A stretch of DNA of 64,000 bases from Cryobacterium sp. HLT2-28 (GCF_004402495.1 NZ_SOFH01000023.1:372001-436000), one strand, 5' to 3'; shown: positions 46,867-57,125, counted from the stretch's first letter. Notes: a model not told the origin generated them from the sequence alone. Numbers and translations: made by a program.

Positions 46867-47343
46867 CTAGTCGCCCAGGTTCTTCCTCGCCGAGATTGCC
46901 CGGTCGGACTCGCGCTTGTCCTGGCGTTCCCGCAGGGTCTGCCGCTTGTCGTATTCCTTCTTACCCTTGGCAACCGCGATCTCCACCTTGGCGTTGCCGT
47001 TGCTGAAGTAGATCCGGAGCGGCACGAGGGTGTAGCCACCCTCTTTGGTCTTGTGGCTGATCTTGATGATCTCCTGCTTGTGCAGGAGAAGCTTGCGCTT
47101 GCGCCGCGGCGGGTGGTTGGTCCAGGTGCCCGCCTTGTATTCCTGGATGTGCACGGCATCCAGCCAGACCTCGCCGGACTCGATGAACGCGTAGCCGTCG
47201 ACGAGGGAGGCGCGACCGGCCCGGAGCGACTTGACCTCGGTGCCGCTGAGCACCATCCCGGCCTCGTAGGTCTCCTCGATGAGGTAGTCGTGGCGTGCCT
47301 TGCGATTGGTCGACACGACCTTCTCGCCTTGTTCCCTGGGCAC
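46867..47343 (-). CDS. smpB: SsrA-binding protein
   Basis: This 158-residue OB-fold protein has [30 protein letters not shown] and the C-terminal [16 protein letters not shown] helix that mimics the anticodon stem in the decoding site. It binds tmRNA and is required for trans-translation. It lies between ftsX and ssrA, a conserved actinobacterial order. Confidence 0.97.
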   Translation of the reverse strand: MPREQGEKVVSTNRKARHDYLIEETYEAGMVLSGTEVKSLRAGRASLVDGYAFIESGEVWLDAVHIQEYKAGTWTNHPPRRKRKLLLHKQEIIKISHKTKEGGYTLVPLRIYFSNGNAKVEIAVAKGKKEYDKRQTLRERQDKRESDRAISARKNLGD

Positions 47344-47424
47344 GGCATACTCCTCAGCAATGGTGGGTGCGGCAGCCCGGTGGCAGCCAGCCCACCAGTC
47401 TAGCCTGTGGGTGACGCTACCGGG

Positions 47425-48339
47425 TCACACCTTGAGATAGCGGGTGATCGCGAAGTTCGCCGAGAAGGCCGCCAGCACCGCGCCGACCACGAGCAGGATG
47501 GGCACCACGACGAGGGCGTCCTGCATCCCGACCAGCGAGAACCCCTTGAGCCTCGCGCCGAGGTAGCCCTGGACGAACCAATTCACGAGGGCCACGATCG
47601 CCCCGCCGGCCAACAGGGAGCCGAGCAACGCCGCGAAGACACCCTCGAGGATGAACGGGGTTTGGATGAACCGGTTCGACGCCCCGACGAGCCGCATGAT
47701 CCCCAGTTCCCTGCGTCTCGAGAACGCGGAGAGCCGGATCGTGGTGGCGATCAGCAGCGCGGCCGCCACCAGCATCAGCGCCGCGATTCCGATGGCCGTG
47801 TAACTGGCCACGTTGAGCACCGAGAAGATCTGATCGAGGTACTTGCGCTGGTCTGCGACGTTCTCGACCCCCGGGATGCCGGACAGGCTCTCCACAAGCA
47901 CGTCGGATTGCGACGGGTCCTTCAGGTTGACCCAGAACGTCTGGTTGAGCTGATCGGGCGTCACATAATCGGCCACCGGGTTGCCGGCGAACTGCTTCTT
48001 GAAGTTCTCGAAGGCCTGGTCGTGCGTTTCGAAGTAGTACTTGTCGATGAACGGCGCGAGCGTGGGCGACACGAGCTGGGCCTTGACCGCATCGATCTGC
48101 TCTGCCGACGCCTCGCCGGCGGTGCACGTCTCGCCCGGGGAGATGGCGGTGCACATGTAGATCCCGACCTGGGCGCGGTCGTACCAGAAGTTCTTCATCT
48201 GGCCGATCTGCATCTGCATCAGGATGGCGGCGCCGACGAAGGTCAGGGAGATGAAGGTCACGAGCACGACCGACACCACCATGGAGGCGTTGCGGCGCAG
48301 GCCGTTGGCGGCCTCGGAGAGCACAAGTCCGAGTCTCAT
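47425..48339 (-). CDS. ftsX: Cell division protein FtsX (permease-like)
   Basis: This 304-residue protein has a first membrane helix at about 20-42, an extracellular domain (about 50-170) with a Cys pair ([12 protein letters not shown]) and three C-terminal helices (about 180-300). The [19 protein letters not shown] loop is typical. With FtsE it transmits a signal across the membrane to peptidoglycan hydrolases such as RipC. It overlaps the ftsE stop as ATGA. Confidence 0.96.
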   Translation of the reverse strand: MRLGLVLSEAANGLRRNASMVVSVVLVTFISLTFVGAAILMQMQIGQMKNFWYDRAQVGIYMCTAISPGETCTAGEASAEQIDAVKAQLVSPTLAPFIDKYYFETHDQAFENFKKQFAGNPVADYVTPDQLNQTFWVNLKDPSQSDVLVESLSGIPGVENVADQRKYLDQIFSVLNVASYTAIGIAALMLVAAALLIATTIRLSAFSRRRELGIMRLVGASNRFIQTPFILEGVFAALLGSLLAGGAIVALVNWFVQGYLGARLKGFSLVGMQDALVVVPILLVVGAVLAAFSANFAITRYLKV

Positions 48340-49517
48340 CGGGTGGGCCCCACATTCTGTTCGCCGGACTGGTCCGTTTTCTCGCCGGGCGCGCGCAGGC
48401 CGAGTTTCTCGGCGAGCGTCAGCTGCTCGGGCACGTCGTGCTGGGTGACCGGCAGCGCCGGCCGTGCCATCGGGCGGCCCGGGTCGGTGGGCGGAGCCGG
48501 TTCCGGCTCCGGTTCGACATGCGGAAGGGGCATGCCCGTGTCGGCGGCGATGGCGGCGGCCTGTGCGCGCCCCGCCCTGGTCGGCGCGGGTTCATGCCGC
48601 ACTGCGGGTGCGGGTGCGGGTGCGGGCGCGGGCGCGGCGACGGGTTCGGGGGCCGGCGGGAAGGTGAGCGGCTCGGAAGGCGTCGGCGCGAACACCGAGG
48701 CGAGCCGTGGCGGCACGGCGGGGGCCTGGGCGGCGGGAATGGGGGCCTCGGGGGTCCGGGCCGCAGGGGTCTGGGCCGCAGGGACGCTCGCGCGCCGGTG
48801 GGTTCCGGCGCCCGCGGTGATGGTCGGGATCGCCGCGGTGGCGTAGCCGCCCTGGCGTTCGTCGCGCACGATCTTGCCGCTGGCGAGTTCGATCACGCGG
48901 CGCTGCATCTGGTCGACGATGCCGGCCTCATGGGTCGCCATGATCACGGTCGTGCCACCGGCGTTGATCCGTTCGAGCAGGGCCATGATCCCGGCGCTCG
49001 TGGTGGGGTCGAGGTTTCCGGTGGGCTCGTCGGCGAGCAGCACCTGCGGCTTGTTCACGATCGCCCGGGCGATGGCCACGCGCTGCTGCTCACCGCCGGA
49101 GAGTTCATGCGGGAACCGCTGGGCCTTCTCGGCCAGGCCCACCATCTTCAGGGTGTCCGGGACTGCTTCCTGAATGAACCCCCGGGACTTGCCGATCACC
49201 TGGAGGCTGAACGCGACGTTGTCGAAGACCGTCTTGTTCGGCAGCAGGCGGAAGTCCTGGAAGACGACGCCGAGATTGCGCCGAAAATACGGCACCTTGC
49301 GGTTGGAGATCGACCGGAGGTCCTGGCCGAGCACGTGGATGCTGCCGCTGGTCGGTCGGTCTTCCTTCAGGACCAGGCGCAGGCAGGTCGACTTGCCCGA
49401 GCCGGACGCACCGACGAGGAAGACGAACTCGCCGCGCAGCACTTCGACGTCGATATCGTCCAAAGCGGGTCGGTTCGTTCCCGGATACTTCTTGGTGATG
49501 TGGTCAAAACGGATCAT
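48336..49517 (-). CDS. ftsE: Cell division ATP-binding protein FtsE with long Pro/Ala-rich C-terminal extension
   Basis: The first 228 or so residues are a normal FtsE ABC ATPase: [13 protein letters not shown] (Walker A), [17 protein letters not shown] (Q-loop), [16 protein letters not shown] (signature) and [13 protein letters not shown] (Walker B). The remaining 165 residues are rich in Pro and Ala, with a [10 protein letters not shown] run near 307-316. They end in [15 protein letters not shown], a short motif at the tail. The usual FtsE is about 229 residues. The tail may bind a division or cell-wall partner (inference). Confidence 0.96.
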   Translation of the reverse strand: MIRFDHITKKYPGTNRPALDDIDVEVLRGEFVFLVGASGSGKSTCLRLVLKEDRPTSGSIHVLGQDLRSISNRKVPYFRRNLGVVFQDFRLLPNKTVFDNVAFSLQVIGKSRGFIQEAVPDTLKMVGLAEKAQRFPHELSGGEQQRVAIARAIVNKPQVLLADEPTGNLDPTTSAGIMALLERINAGGTTVIMATHEAGIVDQMQRRVIELASGKIVRDERQGGYATAAIPTITAGAGTHRRASVPAAQTPAARTPEAPIPAAQAPAVPPRLASVFAPTPSEPLTFPPAPEPVAAPAPAPAPAPAVRHEPAPTRAGRAQAAAIAADTGMPLPHVEPEPEPAPPTDPGRPMARPALPVTQHDVPEQLTLAEKLGLRAPGEKTDQSGEQNVGPTR

Positions 49518-49594
49518 GGCCCCTTGAGCCTAAGCAGGCATCCGGGTTTTTCCTACTGCGACATACCGAACCGCGGACTCGGTCCGAAAGCGGT

Positions 49595-50707
49595 TCAGTC
49601 CTTCGGCGCCTGTTTGCGCCAGCGGATGCCCGCGGCGATGAACGGGTCGAGGTCGCCGTCGAACACCTGGCTCGGGTTGTTGGTCTCGTAGTTGGTGCGG
49701 AGGTCCTTGACCATCTGGTACGGCGCGAGCACGTAGCTGCGCATCTGGTCGCCCCAGCTCGCGGTGATGACGCCGGCCAGTTCCTTCTTGGTCGCGGCCT
49801 CCTGCTCGCGCTGCAGGAGCAGCAGCCGGGACTGCAGCACGCGCAGGGCGGCGGCGCGGTTCTGGATCTGGCTCTTCTCGTTCTGGCAGCTCACCACGGT
49901 GCCGGTCGGCAGGTGGGTGATCCGCACGGCGGAGTCGGTCGTGTTCACCGATTGCCCGCCGGGGCCGCTGGAACGGAACACGTCGACCCGGATGTCAGTG
50001 TCGGGGATCTCAATCGATTCGGTCTGCTCGATCAGGGGCACGACCTCGACCGCGGCGAACGAGGTCTGGCGCTTGCCTGCCGAGTTGAACGGGCTCATCC
50101 GCACGAGCCGGTGCGTGCCGGCCTCCACGCTCAGGGTGCCGAAGGCATAGGGGGAATCGACCTGGAAGGTCGCGGACTTGATGCCGGCCTCCTCGGCGTA
50201 GCCGACGTCGAGCACCTGCACGGGGTAGTTGTGCTGCTCGGCCCAGCGCAGGTACATCCGCAGCAGCATCTCGGCGAAGTCGGCCGCGTCGACGCCGCCG
50301 GCGCCGGAGCGGATGGTGACCACCGCGGGTCGCTCGTCGAATTCGCCGTTGAGCAGCGTGTGCACCTCGAGGTCGCCGAGCACCTTCTTCAGGCTCGCCA
50401 GCTCGGCAGTCGCCTCCTCGGCGGACTCCTCGTCGCCCTGGCCCTCATTGGCCATCTCCACCAGGACTTCGAGGTCGTCGAGGCGCCGTTCGATGCTCTC
50501 AATGCGGGCGAGCTCGGACTGGCGGTGGCTGAGCGCGCTGGTGACCTTCTGGGCGTGCTCGGAGTCGTCCCACAGGTCGGGGGCTCCGGCCTGGTCGTTC
50601 AGGTCGGCGATGTCGGTGCGCAGTTGATCGATGTCGATCACCGCCCGGATGTCGCCAAAGGTGGCCCGCAGTGCGGCGATCTGCTCCGAAAAGTCCAGCT
50701 CAATCAT
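49595..50707 (-). CDS. prfB: Peptide chain release factor 2
   Basis: This protein is 370 residues from the ATG at 50707 ([13 protein letters not shown]). The stop-codon-reading SPF motif ([16 protein letters not shown]) and the catalytic GGQ loop ([18 protein letters not shown]) are present. It recognises UGA and UAA. The frame is continuous, so there is no programmed +1 frameshift as in E. coli prfB. It lies upstream of ftsE on the same strand. Confidence 0.97.
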   Translation of the reverse strand: MIELDFSEQIAALRATFGDIRAVIDIDQLRTDIADLNDQAGAPDLWDDSEHAQKVTSALSHRQSELARIESIERRLDDLEVLVEMANEGQGDEESAEEATAELASLKKVLGDLEVHTLLNGEFDERPAVVTIRSGAGGVDAADFAEMLLRMYLRWAEQHNYPVQVLDVGYAEEAGIKSATFQVDSPYAFGTLSVEAGTHRLVRMSPFNSAGKRQTSFAAVEVVPLIEQTESIEIPDTDIRVDVFRSSGPGGQSVNTTDSAVRITHLPTGTVVSCQNEKSQIQNRAAALRVLQSRLLLLQREQEAATKKELAGVITASWGDQMRSYVLAPYQMVKDLRTNYETNNPSQVFDGDLDPFIAAGIRWRKQAPKD

Positions 50708-50780
50708 GTCGGACCCCAGCCTACCGGGCGGTTCCGTGCGGACCGTGGCCGGGCAGCGCCTGAAGTAGCATCGAGTAGCC

Positions 50781-52061
50781 ATGAGTAACGCCGAACGCTC
50801 CTTCAGCCTGCGCTCCGTTGCCCTCGCCGCATTCCTGCCGACGCTGCTCTTCTCGATCGGTGAGGGGGCGATCATCCCGCTCATCCCCATCGTCGCCAAC
50901 AACCTCGGGGCATCCCTCGCCGTGGCCGGTCTCATCGCGGCCATGATCATGGTCGGCGAACTGATCGGCGACATCCCCAGCGGCTGGGTGGTCTCCCGGA
51001 TCGGCGAGCGCAACGCGATGATCTGGGCCGCGATGCTCTCGATCATCGCCGTGCTGATCTGCATCGCCGCACCGAACCCGTTCGTGTTGGGGCTGGGCAT
51101 CTTCCTCGTCGGGCTCGCGACGGCCGTGTTCGCCCTGGCCCGCCACGCCTTCATGACCACGTATGTCCCGCTCGCCTACCGGGCTCGGGCCCTGTCCACC
51201 CTCGGCGGCATCTTCCGGGCCGGCTGGTTCATCGGCCCGTTCATCGCCACCGCACTGATCCGGTTGACGGGCAGCACCCAATCGGTGTTCTGGGTCTTCG
51301 TGGTCTGCTGCCTCGGCGCGGCGGCCATGCTGCTGCTGCTGCGCGATCCGTCGCGCACCTTCGGCACGCCCGAGCCGGTCGTCGCCGCGGACGGCACGAC
51401 GCGCAGCGCGGGTGAGGAACTGGCCGCCGAGGAATCCGAGGGCCTCTTCCGCACGATCTGGAGCTATCGGGCCGTGCTCGGCAAGCTCGGCACCGGGGCG
51501 GGCCTGATCGGCGCCATGCGCGCCACCCGCACGGTCCTCCTCCCCCTCTGGGCGGTGAGCATCGGCATCAACGAACCCGACATCGCGCTGATCATCGGCA
51601 TCGCCGGCGGCATCGACTTCGCCCTTTTCTACGCCAGCGGCCAGATCATGGACCGGTTCGGACGGCTGTGGACGGCGCTGCCGTCGATGGTCGGGCTCGG
51701 GGCCGGGCATCTCGTGCTCGCGTTCACCCACGACCTGCCGAGCAACGTGGAGTGGTTCATCGCGGTGGCGATGTTCCTCTCCCTGGCCAACGGGATCGGC
51801 AGCGGCCTCCTGATGACCCTCGGTGCGGACCTCGCACCGGAGAACAACCCGGCGCCCTTCCTCGGCGCCTGGCGGTTCACCGCCGACCTCGGCGGCGCGG
51901 CCGCTCCCCTGGCGGTGTCCGGCCTGACCGCACTCGTCTCTTTGTCACTGGCCAGCGGTGTGATGGGCGTCTTCGGCCTGTTCGGGGCGGTGCTGCTCGG
52001 GCGCTACATCCCGCGCTACGCGCCCCGCCGTCCACGCCCAGGGCCACCCCCCGGGTCGTAG
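50781..52061 (+). CDS. MFS transporter
   Basis: This 426-residue protein has about 12 hydrophobic helices in the major facilitator pattern, including [13 protein letters not shown] (the loop 2-3 motif) and [15 protein letters not shown] (its repeat in the second half). A cytoplasmic insert of about 45 residues separates the halves. TAGCAT at 50766-50771 may be its -10. The substrate is unknown. It is divergent from prfB. Confidence 0.9.
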   Translation: MSNAERSFSLRSVALAAFLPTLLFSIGEGAIIPLIPIVANNLGASLAVAGLIAAMIMVGELIGDIPSGWVVSRIGERNAMIWAAMLSIIAVLICIAAPNPFVLGLGIFLVGLATAVFALARHAFMTTYVPLAYRARALSTLGGIFRAGWFIGPFIATALIRLTGSTQSVFWVFVVCCLGAAAMLLLLRDPSRTFGTPEPVVAADGTTRSAGEELAAEESEGLFRTIWSYRAVLGKLGTGAGLIGAMRATRTVLLPLWAVSIGINEPDIALIIGIAGGIDFALFYASGQIMDRFGRLWTALPSMVGLGAGHLVLAFTHDLPSNVEWFIAVAMFLSLANGIGSGLLMTLGADLAPENNPAPFLGAWRFTADLGGAAAPLAVSGLTALVSLSLASGVMGVFGLFGAVLLGRYIPRYAPRRPRPGPPPGS

Positions 52062-52101
52062 AGCAGGAATGCCGGCCGCGCCGATGGCGTTGAATGGTGA
52101 C

Positions 52102-52545
52102 ATGCCACTGCACGGAGAATACGAACCGAGCCCACAAAAATGGGTGCGCGACCAGGTCGAGCTGTACGAGAGCTCCGGCGGAACCCAGGGCACCACGATG
52201 CGCGGGATGCCCGTGGTCGTGCTGACCACGGTCGGCGCGAAGTCGGGCAAGCTGCGCAAGGTCGCGCTGATGCGGGTCGAGCACGAGGGCCGGTATGCCG
52301 CGATCGCGTCCCTCGGCGGCAGCCCGAAGAACCCGGTCTGGCACGCGAACGTGGTCGCGCATCCGCTGGTGGAGCTGCAGGACGGCGCGCGCAAATGGGA
52401 CATGGTCGCCCGCGAGGTCACCGGCGCCGAACGGGACGAGTGGTGGATCCGGGCGGTTGCCGCGTACCCCGACTACGCGGATTACCAGGTCAAGACCGAT
52501 CGGGTGATCCCGGTCTTCGTGCTCGAACCGGTGTCCGCGTCCTGA
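52102..52545 (+). CDS. F420-type nitroreductase/quinone reductase-like protein (Ddn/DUF385 family)
   Basis: This protein is 147 residues from the ATG at 52102; ATGs at 52069 and 52084 are in frame, but [20 protein letters not shown] is the family-typical start. The split-barrel fold is marked by [20 protein letters not shown] and [19 protein letters not shown]. Relatives use deazaflavin F420 to reduce quinones or nitro compounds. It lies between the MFS gene and a pentapeptide protein on the same strand, and its stop overlaps the next start (TGATG). Confidence 0.88.
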   Translation: MPLHGEYEPSPQKWVRDQVELYESSGGTQGTTMRGMPVVVLTTVGAKSGKLRKVALMRVEHEGRYAAIASLGGSPKNPVWHANVVAHPLVELQDGARKWDMVAREVTGAERDEWWIRAVAAYPDYADYQVKTDRVIPVFVLEPVSAS

Positions 52546-53204
52546 TGAGGGCCCGCTCGGCGACCCGCGGTCCGCTCCTCGACCCGATCCGGCTCACCGG
52601 GCTGGCTGCCGCCGACGGTTCCGAGCTCAGGGCCGGCGGCAGCTACGACGCGCAGTCCTTCGACGGCTGCGACCTCTCCGGCCGTGACCTCACCGGGATC
52701 GGCTTCCTCGAGTGCGAGTTCCGCGGGGTGTCCCTCGACGACGCGACGCTGCGCGGGGCATCCGTGGCCGAGTGTGTGGCCGTCGAACTGCACGCTGCCG
52801 TGCTGAAGGCGCCGCGGTCGAGTTGGCGCGACGTGCGGATCGAACGATCCAGGGTCGGCTCAACAGAGCTCTACGAGTCAGACCTGCGCAGCGTGCAGAT
52901 CGACGGTTCCAAGCTCGATTTCGTGAACCTGCGGAATTCGAAGTTGACCGATGTGCTGTTCTCCAATTGCATCATCGAGGAACTCGACCTCGGCAGCGTC
53001 GTCGCTCAGCGGGTCGAACTGCGCGGCTGCCGGATCGGCACGCTCGACCTGTCCAGTGCCACCCTCAAGCACGTCGACCTGCGCGGGGCCGAGTTCAGCG
53101 TCATCCGCGGCCTCGACGGCCTGCGCGGAGCGACCATCGACGAATCGCAGTTGAGCCTGCTCGCTCCCCTGCTGGCCGGTCACCTCGGCATCGTCGTCGA
53201 GTAG
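52545..53204 (+). CDS. Pentapeptide-repeat protein
   Basis: This 219-residue protein has pentapeptide-type repeats over about residues 35-190 (SFDGCDLSGRDLTGIGF, SLDDATLRGASV, LRSVQIDGSKLDFVNLRNSK, LDLSSATLKHVDLRGAEF). The right-handed quadrilateral beta-helix is typical. Some relatives (Qnr, MfpA) mimic DNA and protect gyrase; that role cannot be claimed here. It is coupled to the upstream Ddn-like gene by one overlapping base. Confidence 0.88.
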   Translation: MRARSATRGPLLDPIRLTGLAAADGSELRAGGSYDAQSFDGCDLSGRDLTGIGFLECEFRGVSLDDATLRGASVAECVAVELHAAVLKAPRSSWRDVRIERSRVGSTELYESDLRSVQIDGSKLDFVNLRNSKLTDVLFSNCIIEELDLGSVVAQRVELRGCRIGTLDLSSATLKHVDLRGAEFSVIRGLDGLRGATIDESQLSLLAPLLAGHLGIVVE

Positions 53205-53230
53205 CCCGGCCGGGCCCCGCCACGCAGGTG

Positions 53231-54133
53231 TCAGGAGATGACGCCCGCAGTGATCTCCAGGTCGGATTTCGGGCGTTCCCGCTGGGTGGCGATCGCCGCC
53301 CCGGCCGCCACACACACCACGAGGATCGCGATCTGCTGCTGCAGCAGGAACGTCTCCCCCAGCACCAGGGCGCCGAACAGCGCGGCGATGACCGGGCCGA
53401 AGCTGGTGATGATCGCGTAGAGCCGAGGGGTGATCCGGCGCAGGATGAACGTGTCGAGCGTGTACGGGAAGGCCGATGAGAGCGCTCCGACCGCGAGCAG
53501 CAGCCCGAGGACACCCCAGTTCAGGCTGGAGTAGTCGACCGTGACCAGGGCGAACGGCACGAGCAGAGCCAGGCTGACGACGCTCGCCACCGAGATGCCT
53601 TCCAGGCCGGGGAAGGTCACCGCCACCCGCCGGGTGAGCAGGATGTATGCCGCCCAGGCCGCCGCGGCGGCGAGGGCGAAGAGGATGCCGGGGAGGTTGA
53701 GCTCCCCGGTCGACCAGGTCAGGAGGAAGACCCCGGCGGCGGCCGCGCTCGCGCAGACGAAGTCGATCGGCCGACGCGACGACGCCAGGGCCAGGGCGAA
53801 GGGGCCGAGGAACTCGATCGTGGCCGCGACGCCGAGCCCGAGCAGGTCGACGGCCTCGTAGAAGGTCAGGTTCATGATCGCGAGCACCAGCCCGAGGGCC
53901 AGGGCAGGCCACAGCCTGCGCCAGGTCAGGGTCGACAGTTTCGGACGGTAGAACGGCAGAACAGTGCAGGCCATCACGAGCTGCCGGGCCGCCACCACCA
54001 CGGGTGAGCCGACGAGCGGAATGGCGAGCCCGGCGAGGGACGACCCGAAGTTGATGCTGACCTCGGTCGCGAGCTGGGCGCCCGCGCCGGTCAGACGGTC
54101 GCGCTGGGCGGTCACGGCTCTCCTCGTCCGCAC
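53231..54133 (-). CDS. EamA/DMT-superfamily permease (RhtA-like)
   Basis: This 300-residue protein has ten hydrophobic helices in two EamA repeats. Segments such as LTFYEAVDLLGLGVAATIEF and LGETFLLQQQIAILVV match RhtA-type amino acid exporters. It probably exports threonine, homoserine or related compounds (family-level inference). It is convergent with the pentapeptide gene. Confidence 0.87.
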   Translation of the reverse strand: MRTRRAVTAQRDRLTGAGAQLATEVSINFGSSLAGLAIPLVGSPVVVAARQLVMACTVLPFYRPKLSTLTWRRLWPALALGLVLAIMNLTFYEAVDLLGLGVAATIEFLGPFALALASSRRPIDFVCASAAAAGVFLLTWSTGELNLPGILFALAAAAAWAAYILLTRRVAVTFPGLEGISVASVVSLALLVPFALVTVDYSSLNWGVLGLLLAVGALSSAFPYTLDTFILRRITPRLYAIITSFGPVIAALFGALVLGETFLLQQQIAILVVCVAAGAAIATQRERPKSDLEITAGVIS

Positions 54134-54201
54134 CCGGTCGGGCGCGCCTTCCGAGAGTACCGGGTCGCCGGCGCCGATCGGGAAACCCGGGCCTGCGTCG
54201 G

Positions 54202-54708
54202 CTACCGGAACACCGACCGCGCCACGGCCGAGACCTCCAGCGGCACGCCCTCCGGCAGGAAGAAGACCAGCACCGGCGGGCGCCAGACCGCGCCCAGCGT
54301 GACGCTCGCGCTCTGCCCGTCGGCCGAGCCGGCCCCGGTCAGTTCCACCCCGTCGACGCCGCCGTGGGGCGCCGTCGCCAGGTAATCCTCGGCCGCCGCC
54401 CGCACCTCGTCGGATCGGAGCACGGGTCTGGGGACCGGCCCGGACGGGTCAGCGGTGATTCCGACCGCGTCGAGCGAGAAGGACTCGGCGCCGGCGAGCG
54501 CGGCACCGTCGGCCAGGGTGAGCAGCCGTTTGTGGTCCAGGTAGAGCGAACTCGCGGCCACGACGACGAGGATCAGCACGAGTGCGAGGAAGGCATAGAA
54601 GATCGTCAGAATCAGAGTCGAGCCTTCCTCATCCGGGCCGAGGCTACCCCAGATGCGGCAGACCGCGGCGCACCTCCGGCCCGAACGACCGGGCGCTCCC
54701 CGGTTCAT
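54202..54708 (-). CDS. TadG-like pilus/secretion protein
   Basis: This 168-residue protein has a TadE/TadG-type N-terminal segment (DEEGSTLILTIFYAFLALVL, about residues 26-45, then a membrane helix) followed by KRLLTLADGAALAGAESF, the pattern of putative Flp-pilus TadG proteins. The C-terminal part is extracytoplasmic. Its ATG overlaps the upstream TadE-like stop (ATGA). It is the last gene of the truncated tad operon. Confidence 0.82.
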   Translation of the reverse strand: MNRGAPGRSGRRCAAVCRIWGSLGPDEEGSTLILTIFYAFLALVLILVVVAASSLYLDHKRLLTLADGAALAGAESFSLDAVGITADPSGPVPRPVLRSDEVRAAAEDYLATAPHGGVDGVELTGAGSADGQSASVTLGAVWRPPVLVFFLPEGVPLEVSAVARSVFR

Positions 54709-55223
54709 CAGCCGGCCCTGCGGAACCGGGACACCGTCTGGGTGGCGACGGCTTCCATCGGGATGCTCGCCGCGCTTCGCAGGGACAGCAGATCGGGGAC
54801 CAGTGGCAACGCCACGCGAATCCGCACCGTGACGGAAACCGTGCTCCGCCGGGCCAGACAGCCCCCGGCCCCGCAGTCGATACTCACCGCGGCGCTGTCT
54901 CCGGCGATGCCGTAGTCGTCGAGCCCGACCTGCACCGCCCGGAGGGCCCCGGCGCGAGCGGCGGTCTCGTCCGGCGCCTGAACGTAGACGCGGGCGGCCT
55001 GCCGCGCCGCGCCCTCGACCGCGAACGCCCCGCTCTGTAGCGCCGACATGGCCAGCACGAGGTAGACGAGCGGAACGAGGAGGATCGCCCCGGCGGTGAT
55101 GAACTCGAGCGCGGCCGACCCTTCTTCCCCGGCGAGGAGCCGGCCGACGGACCGGCGAACGCCCGCGGTCGGCTTCGTCTCCGCCCGGCCGCAGCTCCTA
55201 CTCGAGGCCTTCCACGGCGGCAT
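54708..55223 (-). CDS. TadE-like pilus assembly protein
   Basis: This protein is 171 residues if translation starts at the ATG at 55223, 26 bases inside the preceding TadE gene; the in-frame region has no nearer ATG or GTG. The TadE motif EEGSAALEFITAGAILLVPLVYLV is followed by a membrane helix and an extracytoplasmic region with a Cys pair (SIDCGAGGC). The real start is uncertain; homologues usually begin shortly before EEGSAALEF. Confidence 0.8.
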   Translation of the reverse strand: MPPWKASSRSCGRAETKPTAGVRRSVGRLLAGEEGSAALEFITAGAILLVPLVYLVLAMSALQSGAFAVEGAARQAARVYVQAPDETAARAGALRAVQVGLDDYGIAGDSAAVSIDCGAGGCLARRSTVSVTVRIRVALPLVPDLLSLRSAASIPMEAVATQTVSRFRRAG

Positions 55224-55602
55224 GCCCCACCACCTCCAGACCGCGATCGAGTCCGAGGAGACCGAGCAGCGGCAGCGGGGCGATGACCCGCACCTGCACA
55301 CTCGGGTAGCCGTCGTATTCGGTGTAGCCGGCGACGACATCCGTGGCGTAGCCGGGACCCAGTGCCACGGTGACCAGTTCCCGAGTGCGCGCGACGCCCT
55401 CGGCCAGGCTGCTGTCGGCCAGGGCGGCGAACCGTGCCCCTTCGGCCGCCGCGTCGAGAGCGGTATTGCGCACGTGCAGGGCGAGCGCGAGTTGCATGAC
55501 GGTGACGGTCAACACCGTGAGGAGCGCGCCCACCAGGACGAATTCGGCCGCCGCCGATCCTCGGTCACCGGCCAGGGCGGATGCGCGTCGCGGGAGAAAC
55601 AT
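55198..55602 (-). CDS. TadE-family pilus assembly protein
   Basis: This 134-residue protein has the TadE signature DRGSAAAEFVLVGALLTVLT, one membrane helix (about residues 17-42) and the HVRNTALDAAAEGARFAAL segment. TadE proteins are pseudopilin-like membrane proteins of Flp/Tad systems. The upstream remainder of the operon is cut off by the integrated element ten bases beyond its start plus a gene remnant. Confidence 0.88.
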   Translation of the reverse strand: MFLPRRASALAGDRGSAAAEFVLVGALLTVLTVTVMQLALALHVRNTALDAAAEGARFAALADSSLAEGVARTRELVTVALGPGYATDVVAGYTEYDGYPSVQVRVIAPLPLLGLLGLDRGLEVVGHAAVEGLE

Positions 55603-55612
55603 CGTCCGGGGG

Positions 55613-55702
55613 TCAGAAACCGCTCACGCGGTCGATCGCCTGCTGGAACACCCCGCTCAGGGCCGGGCCGGCCAAACCCCAGATGATGATGATTAGACCC
55701 GC
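55613..55702 (-). pseudogene. C-terminal remnant of a small membrane (probably Flp-pilin-like) gene, interrupted by the element
   Basis: About 29 codons remain (AGLIIIIWGLAGPALSG, then VFQQAIDRVSGF and a stop). The hydrophobic run followed by an amphipathic end resembles the C-terminus of Flp-type pilins or of another tad inner-membrane protein. The open frame continues upstream into the integrase gene as meaningless sequence, so the gene was cut by the insertion. The exact junction is somewhere in 55680-55712. Confidence 0.5.
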
Positions 55703-55713
55703 CAAAACATGTA

Positions 55714-55719
55714 TAGAGT
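55714..55719 (+). promoter_or_regulatory. Candidate -10 box of the integrase (leaderless)
   Basis: TAGAGT (within TATAGAGT) ends seven bases before the ATG at 55727. This spacing argues for a leaderless transcript and for that start instead of the ATG at 55709. Confidence 0.5.
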
Positions 55720-55726
55720 GTTCAAC

Positions 55727-57103
55727 ATGAACACGATCATCTACGTGAGGCAGTCCCTCGACAGGGACGGGGTAGGCGCAGCCGTAGAGCGCCAACTCAC
55801 CGAATGCCGTGCACTAGCCGTCCAAACAGGTCTCGAAATCGCGCACGAATACGTCGACAACGACGTGTCTGCATCAAAGGGAACGCGCCCCGGATTCCAG
55901 GAACTTCTCGCAGCGATCAAGGCGGGCAGCGTTTCGACCATCATCGTCTGGCACACCGACCGGCTCTATCGTCGCGTTCGGGATCTCGTGGAACTCGTGG
56001 AACTGGCAGAGAAGCACGCACTACGAATCCTCACCGTCAAGGCTGGGGATCTGGACCTCAACAATGCCGCCGGGCGAATGATGGCGCAAATTCTCGGCGC
56101 TGCCGCTCGCTACGAGGTTGAGCAGAAGGGTGCGCGCCAGGTCGCCGCAAATGTGCAGCGCGCGAACGCGGGCGTATGGCAGTTCTCGAATCGGCCGTAT
56201 GGCTACGAGCGCGTGGGGGGCAAGGTTCAGATTGTAGAGCCCGAAGCCGTCGTGTTGCGTGACGCCTACGCCCGGTATCTCGCCGGGGAATCGTATTACT
56301 CGATCGTGGACGACCTGAACACCCGCGGGACAATGACCGCAACGGGGAAGCCTTGGAGCATCACGACGTTACGAGCCCGGCTCCGAAATCCTGCCTACGC
56401 CGGCATCCGTGAGTACAAGGGCGAAGCCGTGGCGCAGGGCGACTGGGAGCCGATCATCACACGCAAGACGTGGGACGAATACACGCGGCTCCGAACGCAC
56501 CGAAAGACACCCCATGACTGGAGCAACAAGACCAAGTATCTGCTGTCGGGCTTAGCCCTTTGCGGGGTGTGCGGCGGGCGCATGCTGGCGCGTCCAGACT
56601 ACCCGCGTAACGGCGTAGACCGCCCGCCACGCATCGCCTACGCATGTACGGCAAAGTGGTGCACCCAACGCGACCAGGAGCGCTTAGACGGGCTCGTAGA
56701 GGGGATTGTCGTTGCCCGGTTCTCGCAGCCTGACGTTCTCGATCTCGTTCGCGTGGACCAGGACGTAGCGCCGCAAGAGGCGGAAGCTCTCGACCTGCGC
56801 CGCCGATGGGACGACCTCGCCGAGCTAGTAGCAGACGGCACCATGCGACCTGCCGCAGTTCGGGAGCAGTCGGCAATCATTCAGGACAAGCTGGCCCGGC
56901 TGCAGGTCGTGATCGACAATGCCCGCGGTGGCTCGACGATGACCGATCTTGCTCTTGCGAGCGACACCGCGGCCAAGTGGGAGAGTTTTGGCCTACCCCA
57001 GAAGCGGCAGGTGATCTCGTCTCTCTTTACCGTCACCGTTTCCAAACAGAAGAACACGCGAGTGTTCGACCCCAATGACATAGCTATCGAATGGCTGTCC
57101 TAG
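55727..57103 (+). CDS. int: Large serine recombinase (phage-type integrase)
   Basis: This protein is 458 residues from the ATG at 55727. The resolvase domain begins MNTIIYVRQSLDRDG with catalytic Ser10; WHTDRLYRRVRDLVEL carries further active-site Arg. A recombinase domain (PYGYERVGGK, YSIVDDLNTRGTMTATG, ITTLRARLRNPAYAG) and a zinc ribbon (CGVCGGRML ... YACTAKWC) follow, then a coiled-coil region (about 350-420). It catalyses attP x attB integration without host factors. Its position right at the junction fits the attL layout of serine-integrase elements. Confidence 0.95.
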   Translation: MNTIIYVRQSLDRDGVGAAVERQLTECRALAVQTGLEIAHEYVDNDVSASKGTRPGFQELLAAIKAGSVSTIIVWHTDRLYRRVRDLVELVELAEKHALRILTVKAGDLDLNNAAGRMMAQILGAAARYEVEQKGARQVAANVQRANAGVWQFSNRPYGYERVGGKVQIVEPEAVVLRDAYARYLAGESYYSIVDDLNTRGTMTATGKPWSITTLRARLRNPAYAGIREYKGEAVAQGDWEPIITRKTWDEYTRLRTHRKTPHDWSNKTKYLLSGLALCGVCGGRMLARPDYPRNGVDRPPRIAYACTAKWCTQRDQERLDGLVEGIVVARFSQPDVLDLVRVDQDVAPQEAEALDLRRRWDDLAELVADGTMRPAAVREQSAIIQDKLARLQVVIDNARGGSTMTDLALASDTAAKWESFGLPQKRQVISSLFTVTVSKQKNTRVFDPNDIAIEWLS

Positions 57104-57125
57104 CCACCGAGTAGTTATGAAAGTG

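Noticed and set aside
50600-50707. Programmed +1 frameshift at the start of prfB
   Set aside because: The frame from ATG 50707 is continuous through the whole protein and contains no in-frame TGA at the usual site.
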